Shown here: piece by piece, positions 53,031 to 61,820 of the stretch
Position numbering within the stretch: the first letter of the stretch is position 1
Layout: every line of letters begins with the position of its first letter
Assembly: GCA_020637755.1 (NCBI GenBank)
Contig: JACKJW010000017.1
Span: 1-61,820, forward strand
Source of the DNA: Brucellaceae bacterium
Lineage (GTDB): Bacteria > Pseudomonadota > Alphaproteobacteria > Rhizobiales > Rhizobiaceae
Direction: 5' to 3'
Length of the DNA: 61,820 nucleotides
Notes under the pieces: model-generated
The model's input: the letters and a program-made list of their open reading frames with translations, nothing else
Database searches by the model: none
Told to the model about the DNA's origin: nothing
Made by a program: the position numbers and the translations under genes

Positions 53031-54023
53031 ATGGCTCTATCTTCCTTCAGTTCCGGCAACCCGCTTGCCGATCGCCGGTCCGAGTACGCCGCTATGCTGC
53101 TGGAAGCAGGAGACACCGCGGCGGCTGCAGAACTGATGGCACAGGCTCTCGATCTGGCGCCGGGCTGGGCAGCCGGATGGTTCCGTCTGGGCGAAATGCG
53201 CGAAGAAGCCGGAGATCGTGACGGGGCGGTCGAAGCCTGGCGAACGGTTCTCAGGCTGGACGGCGCGGACCCGTTCGGTGCAACCTTGAAGCTCGGCCTC
53301 GCCGGTGCGGCGCCCGACATGGCCACGATGCCGCCGGCCTTCGTCGAGGCGCTCTTCGACCAATATGCCGGTGATTTCGATACGGCGCTGGTCGAACGTC
53401 TTGACTACCGTGCGCCGGAGCTTCTCAAGGCCGCCCTCGCGGCGGTGGCTGGCGGCCCTTTCCGGTCCATGATGGATTTGGGCTGCGGCACCGGGCTGAT
53501 GGGGGAGCGGATGCGGCGCGATGTCAGTTTTCTTGCCGGTGTCGACCTGTCCGGGGAGATGCTTCGCCAAGCGTCAGCCAAGGGGGTTTATGACCTTCTG
53601 GACCATGCCGACATCAATGCGATGCCGCCGCTGGAAGGTGAAAAGCCGGATTTGGTTACCGCGGCAGATGTCTTCATGTATCTCGGAGACCTGACCGCCG
53701 CATTCCGATGGGTCGCCGGTTCTCTTGCCTCGGGAGGTTTGTTCGGGTTCACGGTCGAGCACCATGCCGGAGAGGGTGACGTCCATTTGAAGCCGTCGCG
53801 GCGCTATGCGCATACCCGCCACCATGTGGAGGCGCAATTGGCGGCTTTCGGTTTCGAGATACTATCCGTTGATGCTGCGGAGATCCGCAAGGATCGTGGC
53901 GAACCGGTCGAGGCACTGATCGTTATTGCAAGGCTTGCGGAATGCCGTGCGGCCGAGGTGCAAACCGGTCATGGCCAACTTGCAGAAGACCTGGCAGGAT
54001 TGACACCGTGCAGCATTCATTGA
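53031..54023 (+). CDS. TPR-containing class I SAM-dependent methyltransferase
   Basis: 330 residues. Residues about 1-90 form two or three TPR-like helical pairs (AAMLLEAGDTAAAAELMAQA, LAPGWAAGWFRLGEMREEAG). Residues about 140-300 are a Rossmann methyltransferase: motif I MMDLGCGTGLMGE, ADVFMYLGDLTAAF, and SGGLFGFTVEH. This arrangement occurs in a family of predicted methyltransferases often annotated as TPR-methyltransferase; the substrate is unknown. The gap to the preceding gene is 66 bases, so it could belong to the surface locus, but linkage is uncertain. No signal peptide. Confidence 0.85.
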   Translation: MALSSFSSGNPLADRRSEYAAMLLEAGDTAAAAELMAQALDLAPGWAAGWFRLGEMREEAGDRDGAVEAWRTVLRLDGADPFGATLKLGLAGAAPDMATMPPAFVEALFDQYAGDFDTALVERLDYRAPELLKAALAAVAGGPFRSMMDLGCGTGLMGERMRRDVSFLAGVDLSGEMLRQASAKGVYDLLDHADINAMPPLEGEKPDLVTAADVFMYLGDLTAAFRWVAGSLASGGLFGFTVEHHAGEGDVHLKPSRRYAHTRHHVEAQLAAFGFEILSVDAAEIRKDRGEPVEALIVIARLAECRAAEVQTGHGQLAEDLAGLTPCSIH

Positions 54024-54077
54024 TTGCTGAGTGAATATGGCCTTGGCGGCTGCCCGGCGTATCCCTAGATTTGCGCC

Positions 54078-56612
54078 GTGACGATCCATGACGCTACAGA
54101 GCTCCCGGATGACGAGACCCTCCTGCCATCTGCTTTCCGGCGCTGGTTTGCAGGAAAGGGCTGGTCGCCGCGTCCGCACCAGCTTTCAATCCTGCGCCAC
54201 GCCACCGCAGGCCGCAGCGCGCTACTGATCGCGCCGACAGGCGCGGGCAAGACGCTTTCCGGATTTCTACCCAGCCTGGTCAGCCTGTCGCAAAGACGCT
54301 CCGCAAGGCCTGGCGAACCCCGGCGCGGCGTGCATACGCTTTACATCTCGCCGCTGAAGGCGCTGGCAGTTGATATTGCGCGCAATCTGGAAGCCCCTGT
54401 CCGGGACATGGAGTTGCCCGTGACGGTCGAGACGCGAACGGGCGATACGCCCGCACACAAGCGCCAGCGCCAGAAACTTGCGCCGCCGGACATCCTGCTC
54501 ACCACACCAGAACAATTGGCACTGCTTCTGGCAAGCAAGGATGCGGACCGCTTCTTTGCCTCATTGCGCCATGTTGTGCTGGATGAACTGCATGCCCTCG
54601 TCACATCCAAGCGCGGCCATCTCCTGTCGCTCGGCCTCGCGCGGCTGCACCGCCTGCGTCCGGCTCTGCAGGTCACGGGCCTGTCGGCGACCGTGTCCGA
54701 TCCGGATGCCCTGCGCCGCTGGATCCTTCCGCAAACACCTTCAAACCTGCGCCTTGCCGAACTTGTCATGGTGGTGGGAGGTGCAAAACCCGTCATCACC
54801 ATTCTCGATTCTAATGATCGCGTGCCGTGGTCCGGACACTCTGCGCGCTATGCCATCCCTGACGTCTACCATGAGATCTGTCGGCATCGCACGACGCTTC
54901 TCTTCGTCAACACCAGAAGCCAGGCCGAAATGTTGTTCCAGGAGCTCTGGACCATCAACGAGGAGAATCTGCCGATCGCCCTTCATCACGGTTCGCTTGA
55001 TGCGGGACAGCGCCGCAGGGTCGAGAAGGCGATGGAGACCAACAGCCTGCGCGCCATTGTTGCCACTTCGACGCTCGATCTCGGCATCGACTGGGGCGAT
55101 GTCGATCTGGTCATCCATGTCGGGGCGCCAAAGGGGGCCAGCCGGCTGGCCCAGCGCATCGGGCGTTCCAACCATCGCATGGACGAACCGAGCCGTGCGA
55201 TCCTTGTTCCCGCCAACCGTTTCGAGGTTCTGGAATGCCGTGCCGCCTTGGAAGCAAGCACTGAAGGCGCTCAGGACACGCCGCCGCTCCTGTCCGGCGC
55301 ACTGGATGTCCTTGCTCAGCATGTGCTGGGAATGGCCTGCGCTGCCCCGTTCGACGCCGCTACACTGTATGAAGAGGTTATCTCCGCCGCACCTTATGCC
55401 GGCTTGGCTCGAAGCGATTTTGATCGCGTTGTCGAATTCGTGGCGACCGGTGGCTACGCGCTGAAGAACTACGAGCGCTATGCAAAGATCCGCAAAACGG
55501 CAGACGGAACATGGCGCGTCGCCCACCCGTCCGTTGCCCAGCAGTACCGTCTGAATGTCGGAACGATCATCGAAGCCCCCATGCTGAATGTCCGGCTGGT
55601 CCGTTCGCGTGAGCGTGGTGGTGCCCTGCGCGGCGGGCCGGTGCTGGGCAAGGTCGAGGAATACTTCGTCGAATCCCTGTCACCTGGCGACACGTTTTTG
55701 TTTTCCGGGCACGTCCTGCGCTTTGAGGGGATCCGCGAAAATGAATGCTTTGTCTCGAAATCAGCCGGCAACGACGTGCGGGTTCCAGCCTATGCGGGCG
55801 GAAAATTTCCCCTGTCGACCTATCTGGCCGAGCAGGTGCGGTTGCTGATTGCCGACCCGGATCACTGGCGCCACCTTCCGGAACAGGTGGCAGACTGGCT
55901 CCGCCTGCAAAGGGAAAAATCGGAACTTCCGTCCCGCACCGGGTTGCTGGTGGAAACCTTTCCCCGGGCTGGCAGGCACTACATGACGATTTATGCGTTC
56001 GAAGGGCGGCTCGCACATCAGACACTTGGCATGCTCCTGACGCGCCGCCTGGAACGCGCTGGGCTGCGGCCGCTGGGCTTTGTAGCCACCGACTATTCAC
56101 TGGCGGTCTGGGCACTCGGTGATCTGGGAAGCTTCTATTCCTCCAAGCCTCGCGCGCTCGACGCCCTGTTCGAGGAGGACATGCTTGGCGATGATCTCGA
56201 AGCCTGGCTCGACGAGAGTTTTCTGCTCAAGCGGACCTTCCGCAATTGCGCCGTCATCGCGGGATTGATCGAGAAGCGTCATCCGGGCAAGGAGAAGACG
56301 GGCCGTCAGGTAACGGTCTCGTCAGACCTCATCTATGATGTCCTGCGCACACATGAGCCGGACCATATCCTGCTCAAGGCAACCCGTGCAGATGCCGCGT
56401 CCGGTTTGCTCGATGTTGCCCGCCTCGGTCAAATGTTGTCGCGCATTCGCGGGCGAATCAGGCACAAACGGCTCGAACGCATCTCGCCCCTGGCAGTCCC
56501 GATCATGTTGGAGATCGGCCGGGAAACGATACGGGGCGATGCCGAGGAGAGCCTGATGGCGGAATCGTCTGAGGCCATCATCCACGAAGCCATGGACCCT
56601 GAACCGCGATGA
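54078..56612 (+). CDS. lhr: ligase-associated DNA damage response DEXH-box helicase (Lhr-type)
   Basis: 844 residues from GTG 54078; no in-frame ATG is near. Superfamily 2 helicase: Q-motif region WSPRPHQLSILRHA, Walker A LLIAPTGAGKTLSGF, motif II VVLDELHAL, motif III GLSATVSDPDAL, motif IV LLFVNTRSQAEMLFQEL, motif V VATSTLDLGIDWGDVDLV, motif VI QRIGRSNHRMDEPSRA. A winged-helix/Lhr C-terminal region follows (about 450-844). Length about 850 and partner pdeM identify the bacterial short Lhr of the ligase-associated set. It overlaps pdeM by four bases (ATGA). The ATP-dependent ligase and exonuclease that complete the set in other genomes are not here. Confidence 0.92.
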   Translation: MTIHDATELPDDETLLPSAFRRWFAGKGWSPRPHQLSILRHATAGRSALLIAPTGAGKTLSGFLPSLVSLSQRRSARPGEPRRGVHTLYISPLKALAVDIARNLEAPVRDMELPVTVETRTGDTPAHKRQRQKLAPPDILLTTPEQLALLLASKDADRFFASLRHVVLDELHALVTSKRGHLLSLGLARLHRLRPALQVTGLSATVSDPDALRRWILPQTPSNLRLAELVMVVGGAKPVITILDSNDRVPWSGHSARYAIPDVYHEICRHRTTLLFVNTRSQAEMLFQELWTINEENLPIALHHGSLDAGQRRRVEKAMETNSLRAIVATSTLDLGIDWGDVDLVIHVGAPKGASRLAQRIGRSNHRMDEPSRAILVPANRFEVLECRAALEASTEGAQDTPPLLSGALDVLAQHVLGMACAAPFDAATLYEEVISAAPYAGLARSDFDRVVEFVATGGYALKNYERYAKIRKTADGTWRVAHPSVAQQYRLNVGTIIEAPMLNVRLVRSRERGGALRGGPVLGKVEEYFVESLSPGDTFLFSGHVLRFEGIRENECFVSKSAGNDVRVPAYAGGKFPLSTYLAEQVRLLIADPDHWRHLPEQVADWLRLQREKSELPSRTGLLVETFPRAGRHYMTIYAFEGRLAHQTLGMLLTRRLERAGLRPLGFVATDYSLAVWALGDLGSFYSSKPRALDALFEEDMLGDDLEAWLDESFLLKRTFRNCAVIAGLIEKRHPGKEKTGRQVTVSSDLIYDVLRTHEPDHILLKATRADAASGLLDVARLGQMLSRIRGRIRHKRLERISPLAVPIMLEIGRETIRGDAEESLMAESSEAIIHEAMDPEPR

Positions 56613-57322
56613 GAAATGAAGCGATCCGCGAACAGAAGACCGGGCCCGTCGAAGTCGCGGTGGCGGATGTCGCGGTCGTGCTCGACCCGTCCGGTGTCGC
56701 ATTCCTTCCTGACAGTCGCGTGCTCGTCGTCTCCGATCTGCATCTGGAGAAGGGGGCTGCCTTTGCCCGCAAACGCCAGTTTCTGCCGCCCTACGACACG
56801 CGCGAAACTTTGGCGCGGCTTGCGGTGTCCATTGCTAGCTATGATCCAGAGTTGGTTATTTCCCTTGGCGACAGTTTTCACCGGGATGACAGCGCAGCCG
56901 GTCTTGATGCCGGGGACCGGCAAGCCCTCGAATCCCTCATCCACGGTCGCGATTGGATCTGGATTGCGGGCAATCACGATCCCTCCCTTCCCGCACAACT
57001 GCCGGGGCATGCAGCTTTCGAGCTTGCCTGCGGCGGGCTGGTTTTCAGACACGAACCCTCAGCAGGGCGCAACGCAGGCGAAGTTGCAGGTCATCTGCAT
57101 CCCGGCGCCCGCATCGTTATGCGCGGGCGTTCGGTGCGCCGCCCGTGTTTCGCAGCGGATGGAACGCGTCTGATCATGCCATCCTTCGGTTCTTACACGG
57201 GCAGCCTGAATGTGCTGGACCCGGCCTTCCGCGGCCTGTTTGATCCCTCTCGCCTGTCCGCGTGCATGTTGGGAAGTGGCAGGATTTACCCCGTCCCTTC
57301 CCGCCGCTTGCGGCCAGATTGA
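56609..57322 (+). CDS. pdeM: ligase-associated DNA damage response endonuclease PdeM
   Basis: 237 residues, translationally coupled to the helicase (ATGA). Calcineurin-like metallophosphoesterase with all metal motifs: VVSDLHLEKGAAFARKRQ (motif I), SLGDSFHRDD (II), AGNHDPSLP (III) and GHLHPGARI (IV/V). In characterised relatives the short Lhr helicase and this phosphoesterase act together on damaged DNA; the exact substrate here is inferred from the family. The gene converges with the DUF3429 gene only three bases away, so no terminator separates them. Confidence 0.92.
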   Translation: MRNEAIREQKTGPVEVAVADVAVVLDPSGVAFLPDSRVLVVSDLHLEKGAAFARKRQFLPPYDTRETLARLAVSIASYDPELVISLGDSFHRDDSAAGLDAGDRQALESLIHGRDWIWIAGNHDPSLPAQLPGHAAFELACGGLVFRHEPSAGRNAGEVAGHLHPGARIVMRGRSVRRPCFAADGTRLIMPSFGSYTGSLNVLDPAFRGLFDPSRLSACMLGSGRIYPVPSRRLRPD

Positions 57323-57325
57323 ATC

Positions 57326-57814
57326 TCAGGCAACCGCGATCATCGCCAGCACCATCGCCGCTGTAACCAGCATCGTCATACGAGTGCGAAGGCGGCCGAA
57401 CCAATCCGGTGCTGTGCCACCGTGCACCGCGAATTGGTCCCAGGCGCCATGGGCGGCAAAGGCAGCCGCCAACAGCGCAAAGCCTGTCATGTCGGGCACC
57501 ATGAGAGCAGCCCATCCGGCGAGCGGCGGCAGGGCGCTTAGCCCAAGCAGCCTGGGCGTCGTCTCGTTGTCCTCCCCTGTTGCAAGTCCCCAGCGGATAC
57601 CGCCCAGAAACGACAGGATGATCGCACCATTGCCCTTGAGCAAAAGGATCGTCGTGCCGCGCCATGGGTGATCGGCCTCGATCGCGGCGAGCCAGATTGC
57701 CAGCGTTGCGAACGGAATGAATGCGGCCATGGCCAGCAGCATGGCGATACGCCCATTGTGGTCTTGCACGAGGGACGGCTGGGCGGATGTCGTGTCTTCG
57801 GCGTCCGGTGTCAT
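57326..57814 (-). CDS. DUF3429 family inner-membrane protein
   Basis: 162 residues from ATG 57814, which follows the stop of the upstream gene by two bases; TTG 57820 is a weaker option. Five hydrophobic segments (for example AMLLAMAAFIPFATLAIWLA, LLKGNGAIILSFLGGIRWGLA, FALLAAAFAAHGAWD, TMLVTAAMVLAMIAVA). The FLGGIRWGLA segment is the conserved DUF3429 signature. Function unknown. It is the third gene of a minus-strand operon with TauE and the TIGR02186 gene. Confidence 0.85.
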   Translation of the reverse strand: MTPDAEDTTSAQPSLVQDHNGRIAMLLAMAAFIPFATLAIWLAAIEADHPWRGTTILLLKGNGAIILSFLGGIRWGLATGEDNETTPRLLGLSALPPLAGWAALMVPDMTGFALLAAAFAAHGAWDQFAVHGGTAPDWFGRLRTRMTMLVTAAMVLAMIAVA

Positions 57815-57816
57815 GT

Positions 57817-58617
57817 TCAATCCCGTTTGAAGACCAGGCGGCCAAGCCAGCCCGTGAGGATGGCCAGGGCAACAGCGAACAGACCGAATGCAAGGCTTTG
57901 GTTGCGCGATGCATTGAAGATTGCCGCCTCTGCGCCCGATTTCACGATGATGAGCGGGGCCTTCACTTCGGTAAGGAAAACACCATTGCGGAACAGGAAG
58001 GCACGCGCCGTATGTGTCCCGACGGGAACGTTTGCCGCCAGCGCAACGGATGCACGAAACAGGTTGGCCGACAGGAACCTGACACCGCCATCGCGAACGT
58101 TGTAAAGACCGCTGGAAAGCTTGATGTCACGGAACGCGTTGCTCGCCTCGTCGTGGTCCAGACCGGAATACGCTTGTTCATTCTCTGGTATGGGAAGATA
58201 GTCAATTCCAAGGCCCAACTGCCGGAAGACCGTATCGGGTGCGATGTCGCGTATCGGACGCGTCGTCGCCACGGAATAGGAAACCGGAATGGCTTTCAGT
58301 TCGGCACTCTGGCGATTGATCCAGATGCCTGCGATGCGATCCTTGCGGCGCACAGTCACATCGCGTGACGGTCCTTCGAGGACCGCGACAATGTCATATT
58401 GGCCCTGGCGGTTGATTTCCGCGTCGAGGTTCTCGATGGCGCCAAAGATGGTCAGGTCGGCGCCCGAAAATCCGGATGTGATGGCAATCGTGTCGGTTGA
58501 CAGGCCGATTTGCAAGGTCTCGCGCGGCCGGGGTGCCTGCTGGGCAGACGCAACGCCTGCGGCAAACAGGGAAGCGGAAAACACCAAGGCATGGGCGAAA
58601 TGCCGCATCATCCTCAC
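57817..58617 (-). CDS. TIGR02186 family protein (alphaproteobacterial transmembrane/periplasmic)
   Basis: 266 residues from GTG 58617, overlapping the TauE stop as GTGA; ATG 58611 or 58608 are possible. Signal peptide (HALVFSASLFAAGVASA), then a periplasmic beta-rich domain (LQIGLSTDTIAITSGFSGADL, IFGAIENLD, VVLEGPSRDVTVRRKDRIAG-like strand), and a C-terminal transmembrane helix (SLAFGLFAVALAILTGWLGRLVFKRD, read as LAFGLFAVALAILTGWLG). This family is found almost only in alphaproteobacteria, usually next to TauE/SafE exporters. A role in assisting the exporter or sensing its substrate is inferred from context. Confidence 0.9.
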   Translation of the reverse strand: MRMMRHFAHALVFSASLFAAGVASAQQAPRPRETLQIGLSTDTIAITSGFSGADLTIFGAIENLDAEINRQGQYDIVAVLEGPSRDVTVRRKDRIAGIWINRQSAELKAIPVSYSVATTRPIRDIAPDTVFRQLGLGIDYLPIPENEQAYSGLDHDEASNAFRDIKLSSGLYNVRDGGVRFLSANLFRASVALAANVPVGTHTARAFLFRNGVFLTEVKAPLIIVKSGAEAAIFNASRNQSLAFGLFAVALAILTGWLGRLVFKRD

Positions 58618-59537
58618 AGCAGCCCCCGCGTGACCAGCGAATAGGGCGTGACAGGCGCAAGGAACAAGTCCACGGCGAGGCGCAGGGCCACGACGAGCAC
58701 CAGCCCCGCCAGCAGGGCGCGAAGCTGCTCGCCCCTGAGTTTCTGTCCGGCCTTGGCCCCGTATTGGGCGCCCGCGACTCCACCGAGCATCAACAGGAAG
58801 GCAAGCACCACATCAACGCTCTCATTCATCACCGCCTGCGCGACGGTTGTGAAGGCCGCAACAAAGATGATTTGGAACAGCGACGTTCCGATCACGACGT
58901 TGGTGGGCACCTTGAGCAGGTAGATCATGGCAGGGACCATGATGAAGCCACCACCGACGCCCATGATCGAAGCCAGAAAACCGATGAAGGCACCGAGTGC
59001 CAGAACCGGAATGACACTGACGAACAGCTTGGATGCGCGGAACTGCATCTTGAGGGGCAGCCGATGGATCCAGTTGTGCTGACCAGGTTTCTTGAGTGAA
59101 GGCGCTATGCCGGCTTTTGCCTTGCGCAGTGCGCCTAGGCTTTCCCAGAGCATCAGTCCGCCCACTGTGCCGAGAAATACCACGTAGAGAACCGAGACGA
59201 AAAGGTCGAGCTGGCCCATGGCGCGCAACATCGCGAACACCTGAACGCCGACAAGAGACCCTGCAACGCCCCCTGCCATCAGGACACCGCCGAGCTTGAA
59301 GTCGATCGTGCGCCGGTTGAAGTGTGCCAGTGCCCCGGAAAAGGAAGAGGCGATGACCTGGTTTGCACCGGTCGCCACAGCGACAGCGGGAGGGATATTG
59401 TAGAAAATGAGGAGCGGGGTGATGAGAAATCCGCCGCCCACACCGAACATGCCCGACAGGAAACCCACCGCGCCGCCGATCGCCAGCAGCACCAGCATGT
59501 TTGCCGACATTTCGGCAATGGGGAGATAAATGCTCAA
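58614..59537 (-). CDS. TauE/SafE family sulfite/organosulfonate exporter
   Basis: 307 residues from TTG 59537 with GCGGGG upstream; I keep this start because the N-terminal IYLPIAEMS is, as far as I recall, conserved in relatives. ATG 59510 is the alternative. Two inverted halves each carry the TauE glycine motif: GFLSGMFGVGGGFLITPLLIF and GFLASIMGVGGGFIMVPAMIY, with about eight transmembrane helices and a cytosolic loop between. The family exports sulfite, sulfoacetate or similar anions. Operon with the TIGR02186 and DUF3429 genes. Sulfite release from the island's putative sulfatase is not expected, so a link is only speculative. Confidence 0.9.
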   Translation of the reverse strand: MSIYLPIAEMSANMLVLLAIGGAVGFLSGMFGVGGGFLITPLLIFYNIPPAVAVATGANQVIASSFSGALAHFNRRTIDFKLGGVLMAGGVAGSLVGVQVFAMLRAMGQLDLFVSVLYVVFLGTVGGLMLWESLGALRKAKAGIAPSLKKPGQHNWIHRLPLKMQFRASKLFVSVIPVLALGAFIGFLASIMGVGGGFIMVPAMIYLLKVPTNVVIGTSLFQIIFVAAFTTVAQAVMNESVDVVLAFLLMLGGVAGAQYGAKAGQKLRGEQLRALLAGLVLVVALRLAVDLFLAPVTPYSLVTRGLL

Positions 59538-59654
59538 CAGTGCCCCGCATTGTCCTGTGGAAAGCCCGACACGCGAGGCCCCGGACGTTTCTGCGACTGC
59601 GGCAGGCCCATGTCAAACGCAGATTGCCAATATGGTTTCGTTTGAAACCCGAAA

Positions 59655-59687
59655 TGCAAACGGCTGCCGTGATGGCAGCCGTTTGCA
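59655..59687 (-). terminator. hairpin after the PodJ-like gene
   Basis: Perfect 14-bp stem TGCAAACGGCTGCC/GGCAGCCGTTTGCA with a five-base loop, 15 bases beyond the stop of the minus-strand gene and followed on that strand by TTTC only. Good stem, short T tract. Confidence 0.6.
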
Positions 59688-59701
59688 GGAAATGGGGCTG
59701 C

Positions 59702-61820
59702 TTATTTCTTGGCGAGCAGCAGATTGATGAGCGTGTCGTTGACTTCGCCCGTTGCCGGAAGCTTGTTGGCCTTCTGGAACGCCATGATGGCCTCGCGGGT
59801 CTTTGTGCCCATCACGCCATCCGGCGTCCCGGCGTCAAACCCGTTCTTGTTGAGGATGAGCTGGATGTTCCGCACTGCCTTCTTCATGTCGACGCTTGCG
59901 GTCGTCTCGGTCTTTTCGCGCCATGCTTCCGGCAGCTCCGGTGTGTTGGCGGCCGCATCGGCCTCGCGCGGCTTCCACAGGTCGGCCGCCGCTCGCGCCT
60001 TGTCCAACTGTTCGGGGCGCAGCGCCTTGGCCACTTCGTCACGCTTGTCGGCAGCATCCTTGTCGCCATTTCGCGCGGCAACCGCGAACCACTTGTAGGA
60101 CGCCTCCATGTCCGGTTTCATGCCAACGCCCTTGGCTGCCATGATGCCAAGATTGAACTGGCTGTCCTTGATGCCCATCTCGGCGGCATTGAGGAACCAT
60201 TTGGCAGCCGACTCATAATCGGGCTGGCCGTCAGGCGCATTGGCGAAGAGAACGGCGAGATTGTGCATGGCGCTTGCATTGCCCTGCTCTGCGGCCATCT
60301 GGTACCAGGTCTTGGCCGCGTCTAGATCGCGATCGACACCGGTGCCTTTCTCAAAATAATTGCCGATGCGGTACTGCGCTGGTGCGTAGCCCGCTTCGGC
60401 GGAGCGGCGGATCCAGTCGGCCGACTTTTCCATGTCGGCGGTTACACCGCGGCCCTCTGCATAGCGGGCGCCGGCCTCATAGAAGGCTTTGGGGTCATTG
60501 GCCGCGACGGCGTCCCGCAGTGCTGCCGGACCGAAATCGATAGAGGCTGCGGCCAGGTCTTCGGCAGCGGGCGCCGCTTCCTCCGACGTGGGAACAACAG
60601 TGTCCGGCGCAACCTCGTTTTCGGTCGCGGTCACTGATGGCGCTTGCGTATCAGGGCTCGTTGCCGTCTCCGGCTCGACAGGAAGCTGCTTGTCGATCAC
60701 GCGCACATTCGGAGCAGCAGGGTCGGATTCAGCCTTGCTGTTTTCGGCAGAGGGCGGAATGTCGGCAGTCTTGACAGGCTCCGTGCTGACAACTTCCGGC
60801 GAAGTCGCAACCTGTTCGCCTCCGTCAGAGAAGACCATCTTTCCCACCTGCAAGCCGGCAATCACGATCATGATCGCGCCTGCAGCCATGAGGATCGGCT
60901 TGCGCTTTTGCTGGAGCAGCGCTGCCGGAGACAGGCGGGAACCGCCCTTGGTATTGGCCGATCGGCCTTTCAACACCTCAGCTTCCGCTGCGGCTGCCTG
61001 TGCGGCGCGGCGGGCCGCCGCGATGAAATCGGCCTTGGATGCGTCTGCTTCCGAGCGCTCCGGGCCTTCCGAGCGGACCCGGTTCATGATCGCATTCAAA
61101 TCGGGCGTTGCCGAACCAGGCGCGAGGATTTCGTCATCTGCCGGCATGTCGCCGGCAAACCCGCCAATCTCGGCATTCTCAAACGCTGGCTCCTCGGGGA
61201 CTGGCTCTGCGGCAACGGCCGCACCCTTCTTGCCCTTGAGCGCCCGTGCCAGGCCGCCAATCAGCGACCCCTTGGAGGCTGCCGCAGGTTCCGAGGAACC
61301 GCGCTGGGCCTTGACGGCTGCAAATGCGGCTGCGGCTGCTGCCTCGGCGGGCGACATCTTGCTGCGGGATGGCGAGGCAGGAGCGGCCGCCGGTTCCATG
61401 AGGTCAAGGTCATGAGTGTCAAGGGCCGGAGCCTGATCGATTTTCAGCTTTTCTGCCTTCGGCATGGCCGGGGCCGGTTTTGCCGGTGCCGGGGACACTG
61501 GTGCGGCAGGTGTTGGCGGTACCGCCGCCGCTGCCGTCACTGCAGGTGCCCTGCTGGATGTCTCCAGCTGGGCAAGCCGGTCGACGACCTTCAGGAGCGT
61601 TTCATGGATGGCCTCGAAGGTCTTGGCATTGCGCTCCTCGGAGCGCCGGGCGAGCTGATCGAGCGCCTTGAGGTCGCCTGCCAGGGCTTCGACCGCCGCG
61701 CGCTGTCCGGAGTCCTGCATCGAGGCGGAACGGATGGCGTCCTCGGCCGCCGCTCGCGCCACTTCAAGAATGGAATCCTGATTGTGGGCCAATGCCTTTT
61801 CGATTTCCTCAAGGCGGGGC
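59702..61820 (-). CDS. PodJ-like Sel1-repeat / peptidoglycan-binding membrane protein (5' part outside window)
   Basis: At least 706 residues: the frame stays open past TTG 61792 to the window edge (PRLEEIEKALAHNQDS), so the start lies outside. Visible order: cytoplasmic coiled-coil and Ala/Pro-rich region; basic stretch then one transmembrane helix (ILMAAGAIMIVIAGLQVG); periplasmic acidic linker; four Sel1/TPR repeats (FYEAGARYAEGRGVTADMEK, YRIGNYFEKGTGVDRDLDAA, LAVLFANAPDGQPDYESAAK, NLGIMAAKGVGMKPDMEASY); and a C-terminal PG_binding_1 domain (IQLILNKNGFDAGTPDGVMG, AIMAFQKANKLPATG). This order matches PodJ, a polar-development scaffold in Hyphomicrobiales. Other Sel1/peptidoglycan-binding proteins share parts of it, so I leave the symbol blank. 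Confidence 0.85.
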   Translation of the reverse strand, partial: PRLEEIEKALAHNQDSILEVARAAAEDAIRSASMQDSGQRAAVEALAGDLKALDQLARRSEERNAKTFEAIHETLLKVVDRLAQLETSSRAPAVTAAAAVPPTPAAPVSPAPAKPAPAMPKAEKLKIDQAPALDTHDLDLMEPAAAPASPSRSKMSPAEAAAAAAFAAVKAQRGSSEPAAASKGSLIGGLARALKGKKGAAVAAEPVPEEPAFENAEIGGFAGDMPADDEILAPGSATPDLNAIMNRVRSEGPERSEADASKADFIAAARRAAQAAAAEAEVLKGRSANTKGGSRLSPAALLQQKRKPILMAAGAIMIVIAGLQVGKMVFSDGGEQVATSPEVVSTEPVKTADIPPSAENSKAESDPAAPNVRVIDKQLPVEPETATSPDTQAPSVTATENEVAPDTVVPTSEEAAPAAEDLAAASIDFGPAALRDAVAANDPKAFYEAGARYAEGRGVTADMEKSADWIRRSAEAGYAPAQYRIGNYFEKGTGVDRDLDAAKTWYQMAAEQGNASAMHNLAVLFANAPDGQPDYESAAKWFLNAAEMGIKDSQFNLGIMAAKGVGMKPDMEASYKWFAVAARNGDKDAADKRDEVAKALRPEQLDKARAAADLWKPREADAAANTPELPEAWREKTETTASVDMKKAVRNIQLILNKNGFDAGTPDGVMGTKTREAIMAFQKANKLPATGEVNDTLINLLLAKK

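Overview
The window is GC-rich alphaproteobacterial DNA, most likely order Hyphomicrobiales (Rhizobiales). The assignment rests on gene content: an imuA-imuB-dnaE2 mutasome, a PodJ-like Sel1/peptidoglycan-binding protein, a TauE-TIGR02186-DUF3429 cluster, an lhr-pdeM pair, LexA sites of the GTTC-N7-GTTC type, and a giant LEPR/DUF4347 surface protein. Both window ends cut through genes.

Layout. (1) 1-8016: cell-surface locus with the 3' end of a DUF11-repeat protein, a second secreted DUF11/SdrD-B-like protein and an outer-membrane beta-barrel partner. (2) 8109-14015: metabolic genes paaG, a CoxG-like SRPBCC protein, pgi (with a perfect 20-bp operator-like palindrome in front and a 312-bp inverted-repeat element touching its stop codon), fadD and a DUF924 gene. 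(3) 14040-19394, minus strand: imuA-imuB-dnaE2, with a perfect LexA box inside the 3' end of imuA just ahead of imuB. (4) 19496-27513: an 8-kb island inserted at the 3' end of a tRNA-Thr(CGT) gene. A 14-bp direct repeat (tRNA 3' end) and two decayed P4-type integrases mark its ends. Inside are a cytosolic sulfatase-family hydrolase, a TAXI-type TRAP transporter (fused permease and binding protein), a 100-aa protein and a LysR regulator with a one-base frameshift near its start. (5) 27501-29832: the tRNA-Thr, an orphan CoxM-like FAD subunit with an extra helical tail, and nitronate monooxygenase. (6) 30161-52964: a 20-kb ORF for a 6683-residue surface protein (LEPR motif, DUF4347, two vWA domains, thrombospondin-3-like calcium repeats, and a long array of VCBS/cadherin-like and He_PIG domains), followed by a TolC-family outer-membrane lipoprotein and a single-pass membrane protein. 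(7) 53031-61820: TPR-methyltransferase, lhr-pdeM DNA-damage genes, a TauE exporter operon and the truncated PodJ-like gene.

How the parts may work together. The island reads as a self-contained uptake-and-cleavage module: the TAXI-TRAP system would import a sulfated or phospho-ester organic anion, and the hydrolase, which has no signal peptide, would cleave it inside the cell. The giant protein has no Sec signal and lies directly before a TolC-like channel, so type I-like export is plausible, but no ABC ATPase or HlyD-type adaptor is present in the window. The most unusual items are the tRNA-Thr island, the giant adhesin locus, the intragenic LexA box and the DUF11/beta-barrel pair.
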